Source: Arthrobacter sp. ISL-28 (GTDB taxonomy: Bacteria > Actinomycetota > Actinomycetes > Actinomycetales > Micrococcaceae). Taken from it: a stretch of DNA of 64,000 nt. Positions 59,871 to 64,000 of this stretch are shown piece after piece; position 1 is the stretch's first letter, and each line of letters starts with the position of its first letter. The position numbers were made by a program, and so were the translations under genes. The notes below the pieces were generated by a model, which saw only the letters and a list, made by a program, of their open reading frames with translations, did no database searches and was not told the DNA's origin. The stretch is from positions 86,059 through 150,058 of the forward strand of contig NZ_JAGGPJ010000010.1 of the NCBI RefSeq assembly GCF_018613875.1, in the 5' to 3' direction.

Positions 59871-61757
59871 ATGAGTTTCGTGCCGCCTGATCCGTTCACA
59901 ACCCGTCCCACGCTCCAGGGCACCTTCGGCATGGCGGCGTCGACGCACTGGCTGGCGGCCGCAACCGCGCAGTCTGTGCTCGAACGGGGCGGCAACGCCT
60001 TCGATGCTGCCACGGCCGCGGCTTTCGTCCTGCACGTCGTGGAGCCCCACCTCAATGGTCCCGGCGGCGACACAACTGGCGTATTCAGCACGGCCGAGGC
60101 CCCCGGCAGCCCCGTTGTACTGATGGGCCAGGGTCCGGCTCCGGCAGGGGCAACCGTGCAGCACTACCGGGGCGAAGGACTGGAACTCGTGCCCGGATCT
60201 GGCGCCCTCGCCGCTGCGGTTCCTGGCGCCGTCGATGCCTGGCTTTTGCTCCTGCGGGACCACGGAACGTGGGAACTGGCGGAGGTGCTCGACTTCGCGA
60301 TCAGCTACGCGCGTGACGGGCATCCGGTGCTGGGCCGGGTCTGCGGCACCATTTCGGCGGTTTCGGAGCTGTTCCGGGAACACTGGCCTACATCGGCCGA
60401 GCTGTGGATGCCGGAGGGACGGATCCCGGAGGACGGTGAGCTGATCCGGAATCCGACCCATGCCCGCACCTTGCAGCGGCTGGTCCAGGCCGGGGCGGGC
60501 ATTGGCGAGGCGGTCGGTTCAACCGCTGCCCACACGCGCGAGGCGCGGATCGATGCCGCCCGCCGCGAGTGGAGTGAGGGATTCGTGGCCCGAGCTATCG
60601 TCAAAGCTGTACAGAGGCCGCACCGCCACTCATCGGGGACCGACCACCGCGGCGTCCTAACGATGGCTGATATGGCAGGATTCCACGCGGGCTATGAGGA
60701 ATCAGCCACCCTGGAGTTCCGCGGCCACACGATCGCCAAGACCGGACCGTGGGGGCAGGGGCCGGCCCTCCTGCAGATGCTGGCCATCCTCGAGGGCTTT
60801 GACGACGAGCACCTCGACCCGTCCACGGAGCTTGGCGCCCACACCATCCTTGAGGCTGAGAAGCTCGCGCTTGCTGACCGTGAGGCGTACTACGGTGATG
60901 CGGACGTGCCGCTGGACTATCTGCTGTCCGCTGAATACGCGGCGGAGCGCCGGAAGTTGATCACTGCCGACGCGTCCCACGAGTTCCGCCCCGGGCACGT
61001 CCCCGGCCGGGAACCATACACCCCAGCCCTGCGCACGGAGTACGTGCCGCCAGCGCTCGCCGCTGACGACGCCGGTTCGGGCACCAAGGGCGGGGCCGCG
61101 ACTGGTGCCGCTGCTTATGGTGCCGCTGCCGGAGTGGGCGAACCGACCGTGACGGTGACGGGGGAGACCCGCGGCGACACGTGCCATATCGACGTCGTGG
61201 ACCGCTGGGGAAACATGATCGCCGCCACTCCGTCAGGGGGCCGGCTTCAGTCGTCGCCCGCAATACCGGAACTTGGCTTTTGCTTGGGTACACGGCTCCA
61301 GATGACATGGCTCGAAGGGGGAACGCCGTCCACCTTGACCCCGGGCAAGAGGCCACGGACGACGCTGACACCAACGCTGGTGCTGCGCGGCCGCATGGCC
61401 GTCACCGCGCTGGGCTCACCCGGCGGGGACCAGCAGGACCAGTGGCAGCTTCTGTATCTCCTGAGGACCATCGTCGGCGGGTACTCGCCGCAGCAGGCCA
61501 TCGACGCGCCGGCGTTCCATACGACGTCGATGCCGGGCTCGTTCTGGCCACGCACCTGGGTGCCGGGCGGCGCCGTCGCCGAGGACCGTCTCGGCGGCGA
61601 GGTCATAGCGGGACTGGAGCGAAGGGGTCACCGGGTCACTCGCGCCGGTGACTGGACGCTGGGACGGCTGTCCGTCGTCGTACGTGATCCTGCGACTGGA
61701 GTCCTGGAGGCCGCAGCGAATCCGCGCGGCGCGCAGGGTTACGCCGCCGGGAGGTAA
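59871..61757 (+). CDS. Gamma-glutamyltransferase family protein
   Basis: N-terminal-nucleophile hydrolase precursor of 628 residues. The autocleavage/nucleophile Thr is T437 in GDTCHIDVVDRWGN, and the small-subunit motif TPSGGRLQSSPAIP follows. The large subunit begins GMAASTHWLAAATAQSVLERGGNAFDAA. No signal peptide is visible, so it may act in the cytosol, as do cephalosporin acylase-like members of the family. A low-complexity Ala/Gly stretch lies just before the cleavage site (about 405-430). The family covers glutathione hydrolases and amide hydrolases; the substrate is unknown. Confidence 0.87.
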   Translation: MSFVPPDPFTTRPTLQGTFGMAASTHWLAAATAQSVLERGGNAFDAATAAAFVLHVVEPHLNGPGGDTTGVFSTAEAPGSPVVLMGQGPAPAGATVQHYRGEGLELVPGSGALAAAVPGAVDAWLLLLRDHGTWELAEVLDFAISYARDGHPVLGRVCGTISAVSELFREHWPTSAELWMPEGRIPEDGELIRNPTHARTLQRLVQAGAGIGEAVGSTAAHTREARIDAARREWSEGFVARAIVKAVQRPHRHSSGTDHRGVLTMADMAGFHAGYEESATLEFRGHTIAKTGPWGQGPALLQMLAILEGFDDEHLDPSTELGAHTILEAEKLALADREAYYGDADVPLDYLLSAEYAAERRKLITADASHEFRPGHVPGREPYTPALRTEYVPPALAADDAGSGTKGGAATGAAAYGAAAGVGEPTVTVTGETRGDTCHIDVVDRWGNMIAATPSGGRLQSSPAIPELGFCLGTRLQMTWLEGGTPSTLTPGKRPRTTLTPTLVLRGRMAVTALGSPGGDQQDQWQLLYLLRTIVGGYSPQQAIDAPAFHTTSMPGSFWPRTWVPGGAVAEDRLGGEVIAGLERRGHRVTRAGDWTLGRLSVVVRDPATGVLEAAANPRGAQGYAAGR

Positions 61758-61811
61758 GCAGGCATACGCCGACGGTGGGTTCGGCTAGTCCGCGGTCCCT
61801 TACTCCTTGAT

Positions 61812-62213
61812 TCAGCCGGTCACGATTTCGTTCAGGGCGAGAACGTTCCCTTCCGTGTCTTGGAGGAATGCCGACTTTACCGCGCCAAAGTCCATGACCT
61901 CTGCGGTTGCCTTGCCTTCAACGCCGGCGAAGCTGCCAGCGCCCGGTGCCAGAAAGTTGGCACCGCGGCTTTTCAGTTCTGCGACAAGCCCTTCGATGTC
62001 CTCGACCATGAAACTGACTACAGGGTAGGTCGGCGGTACACGGTCGGGGATCTCACTGAGGGCGATGCTCGAACCCGAGGCAGCCCCGAACACCATGGGA
62101 TCGTCGGTGGGTCCCGTGAGGAGATCAAGGCCCAGGATATCGCGGTAGAAGTTGCGTGCCCGGTCACCGTCTTGGGCCGGCAGGATCGGGTTGACGTAGA
62201 AGCGGTTGAGCAT
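61812..62213 (-). CDS. VOC/glyoxalase family protein
   Basis: Single vicinal-oxygen-chelate domain pair, 133 residues from the ATG at MLNRFYV, which follows AAGGAG. The betaalphabetabetabeta pattern is visible in VNPILPAQDGDRARNFYRDILGLDLL and AVKSAFLQDTEGNVLALNEI, with FMVEDIEGLVAEL between them. It could bind a metal or act as a small resistance/binding protein; no specific function is inferred. Confidence 0.82.
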   Translation of the reverse strand: MLNRFYVNPILPAQDGDRARNFYRDILGLDLLTGPTDDPMVFGAASGSSIALSEIPDRVPPTYPVVSFMVEDIEGLVAELKSRGANFLAPGAGSFAGVEGKATAEVMDFGAVKSAFLQDTEGNVLALNEIVTG

Positions 62214-62334
62214 GCAGTTCTCCTTGGTCTCTGGTAACTTCCGGCCGAGTGGATAGGCGGCTTGCAGCGGGCGCTTCAATCCTTTCAGGCGTGGCGGGGT
62301 TTCGGGTCTGCGGGCTTTCTGTAAGGGTAGGAAT

Positions 62335-62655
62335 ATGAATTACTTCCTGGAGTACACGGTTCCCGCTGGCCCCGACAACGCCGAATTCGAGTTCCCGTAC
62401 GACGAAATCCGGACGGGAAACACCATCCCGCTCTCGGAGACGGACGCAGAGATAATTCACACTCCGGAGCTTCCAGCGCGAACCGGAATCGTCGGTGCCT
62501 CAATCCCGGAGGCCAAGCTCGAAGCCGAGCAACTCATCATCCACAGCCGGGCCACCGAGGGGGCGCTCTACGAGGATCCGTCCAACTCGCTTCAGGCAGG
62601 CGTTGGTAGACTTGTCGCCACTTTTGTGGAGGGCCGCGGCTGGCAGGACGCCTGA
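62335..62655 (+). CDS. Hypothetical 106-residue protein
   Basis: Soluble acidic protein (many Glu and Asp, no Cys, no signal) beginning MNYFLEYTVPAGPDNAEFEFPYDEIRTG. A ribosome site GGTAGGA precedes the ATG. It stops one base before the convergent stop of the DUF2071 gene. Not recognised. Confidence 0.62.
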   Translation: MNYFLEYTVPAGPDNAEFEFPYDEIRTGNTIPLSETDAEIIHTPELPARTGIVGASIPEAKLEAEQLIIHSRATEGALYEDPSNSLQAGVGRLVATFVEGRGWQDA

Positions 62656-63387
62656 TCACCGTTTAGCTAAACGCAGTGGACGCCCGAAGCTGGTGTCGAC
62701 TCCTGGGGAGAACAGGACCGATTCGGGCGGTCCGGAGACGGCGATGCCTGCGGCGGCGATGAGCTGATCATCCAGCAGGGTGAGCTCCGCTGGGTACAGC
62801 GTCCAAGGGGGATGCGTGTTGGGTAAATAGAGCGTGCGTCCGCGCAGTCGGGTGTGCAAGCCGAAGCGCGCAGTGAGAAAGATGGATAGCGGATCAGTTG
62901 CTTCTCTGTCGAGGGCAGGGCTGGCGGCGAAGTCGGACGTAGCGCCGTTCCGGAATCTGCGTACTGAATACCCCATGGCGCGGTTGAGTTCCAGACTGGG
63001 ACGGAAGCTGGCATGCGACCACACATAGGGAATGCTGGCAGCCCGGGCGGCCAGGACGAAGGCCAGCCGTGGCGCGTCCAGACTCAGGAAGACCACTCCT
63101 CGCCGGCCACCCGGCTCCCGGGAGTACAACCGGACGTTGACTTCGGTGAAAGTACCGAGGTAAGGGACGGCGAGACCACGTCCAATGGTCGTCCGCTGCA
63201 TTCGGAAGGCAACGATACCCACCCATGAAGTGCCGTCGTGAATGTCCGCGCGCACTCCCCGGGGCATTTTGGCTGCGGCTACTGTTTCAGGGATCCGCCA
63301 GTGCAGAAAGATGGCGTCTCTCCATCGCTGGGTCATGATGACGGGCTGTGGCAGCGTGGGCGGCTGTGGCCACGGGTCATGTCTCAT
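62656..63387 (-). CDS. DUF2071 (YqjF-like) protein
   Basis: Protein of 243 residues. The start TQRWRDAIFLHWRIPETVAAAKMPRGVRADIHDGTSWVGIVAFRM is the DUF2071 signature; the family adopts an acetoacetate-decarboxylase-like fold and its role is unknown. The remainder, with VPYLGTFTEVNVRLYSREPGGRRGVVFLSLDA, fits along the full family length. It is the last recognisable gene of the window. Confidence 0.8.
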   Translation of the reverse strand: MRHDPWPQPPTLPQPVIMTQRWRDAIFLHWRIPETVAAAKMPRGVRADIHDGTSWVGIVAFRMQRTTIGRGLAVPYLGTFTEVNVRLYSREPGGRRGVVFLSLDAPRLAFVLAARAASIPYVWSHASFRPSLELNRAMGYSVRRFRNGATSDFAASPALDREATDPLSIFLTARFGLHTRLRGRTLYLPNTHPPWTLYPAELTLLDDQLIAAAGIAVSGPPESVLFSPGVDTSFGRPLRLAKR

Positions 63388-64000
63388 TGGTAGTGGGTTT
63401 CATTGGATGACAGGTTTCCCGGTGTCCGGGATGCGCTGCAGGTTGTCCACTGCCTTTATTCCTTTACGCCACGACGCGGGGCATTGACGCCGCGACACCG
63501 TTCGGATGACGGTGTCTCTGTTGTGTAGCGGTCGCCTCTGTTGTCCAGCGGTCGCTGCCTGCGACCGTTACACAGGACGTGTGCCCTCATGACGGGTGTC
63601 CTTGGTGTTGGTTCGGTTATGCGCCGAGCCTAGCCCCGCCTGCCGCAAGGAGGAAGTCTTCGCTTTGCGGGAAGAAAAGACACGGGGAGACCGAGGAAGA
63701 GCCGAGGTGATCGTTTGAGTGGATCATCCTGTAGACGACGATGGCTGTGGCTCGCGTTCCACTTCTCGCCCCTTGGACCCTCACGGGCGAGGAGTTTTTC
63801 ACAGCCATGAGTCGGAGGCATTGGCGATAACTCCAGCGACGAGACTGCCACGAGACCCGCGCGGCTCTTGGACCCTACGTTTGACGACCCCGCACGGCAA
63901 TTAAACCTAAACCCTTTCGGCGATGAGACCAGCTCAGCGACGCAACCTCACGCTGACGACACCTTGCCCCGAAGACCTATGTTCTGTGGTGGTGGTTGCG
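63388..64000. other. About 600 bases without a recognisable gene
   Basis: Open frames here (63617-63851 on the minus strand, 63719-63904 on the plus strand) have no family resemblance or ribosome site. The stretch contains the direct and inverted repeats described separately, an imperfect inverted repeat GGCTGTG/CACAGCC flanking about 63760-63805, and TCGCCC/GGGCGA within it. It could be mobile-element debris or carry a structured RNA; neither is shown. Confidence 0.45.
63516..63574. repeat. 20-bp tandem repeat with an inverted third copy (possible IS end)
   Basis: Bases 63516-63535 and 63536-63555 agree at 18 of 20 positions (CTCTGTTG..AGCGGTCGC). GCGACCGTTACACA (63561-63574) is the complement of TGTGTAGCGGTCGC (63522-63535) at 13 of 14 positions. 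Several repeat copies near a terminus are typical of IS21-type ends; no transposase is visible, so this may be a remnant or the edge of an element outside the window. Confidence 0.5.

Noticed and set aside
63617..63904. Short frames on both strands near the right end as genes
   Set aside because: No ribosome sites, biased composition and no recognisable family.
1..64000. CRISPR arrays, rRNA, tRNA or tmRNA genes
   Set aside because: Reading the non-coding gaps showed no regularly spaced repeats of CRISPR type, no cloverleaf with a TTCGA-type T-arm and no rRNA or tmRNA segments.

Overview
The window is high-GC DNA with actinobacterial features: frequent GTG/TTG starts, GGAGG-type ribosome sites, Arthrobacter-type DUF6318 lipoproteins and an apparent bioB-bsaP pair. 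It looks like chromosomal DNA of Arthrobacter sensu lato (Pseudarthrobacter/Paenarthrobacter). That assignment rests on gene families and order, not on a marker gene. No rRNA, tRNA, CRISPR array or intact insertion sequence was seen.

Positions 1-19500 are mostly a myo-inositol regulon: iolD (cut by the left edge or starting there), mmsA/iolA, iolE, iolG, iolH, a separate iolB on the other strand, an IolR-like GntR repressor, a sugar ABC importer (lipoprotein, permease, single-domain ATPase) and a second inositol-type dehydrogenase. iolC and iolJ are not in the window and probably lie to the left. A DUF4383 membrane protein and a divergent MarR/MFS pair interrupt the block. It is followed by a GATase1 hydrolase and a FadR-type GntR/MFS/SDR uptake and oxidation module.

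Positions 19500-34700 hold a LOG-like protein, a membrane-anchored zinc protease, a ferritin-VIT1 iron/manganese carrier, a small acidic protein, a probable guanidino-compound module (sodium symporter, XRE-cupin regulator, agmatinase-family hydrolase, ThDP decarboxylase), a heterodimeric ABC exporter and two small genes.

Positions 34700-47200 are accessory in character: a McrBC restriction system whose McrC lacks the usual nuclease lysine, TetR and OmpR-type regulators, a Vsr-like nuclease with no cytosine methylase nearby, a flavin/F420-type reductase, an MmpS-like membrane protein, bioB with its auxiliary bsaP, a DUF6318/PKD/DUF6318 secreted-protein cassette, and an ene-reductase.

Positions 47250-56570 carry the most interesting block. 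A GntR regulator with three CCTATAGG palindromes precedes a TIM-barrel enzyme, a DhaK-DhaL kinase, an RpiB-type isomerase, a 3-hydroxyacyl-CoA-dehydrogenase-fold oxidoreductase, an SDR, a 44-residue membrane protein, an MFS permease, a TPI-like isomerase and a deaminase. Kinase, TPI-like and RpiB-like members match the known L-erythrulose to D-erythrose-4-phosphate route, but the first enzymes and the starting substrate are not assigned. The right end holds tex, a gamma-glutamyltransferase, small genes, a DUF2071 protein and about 600 bases without a recognisable gene.
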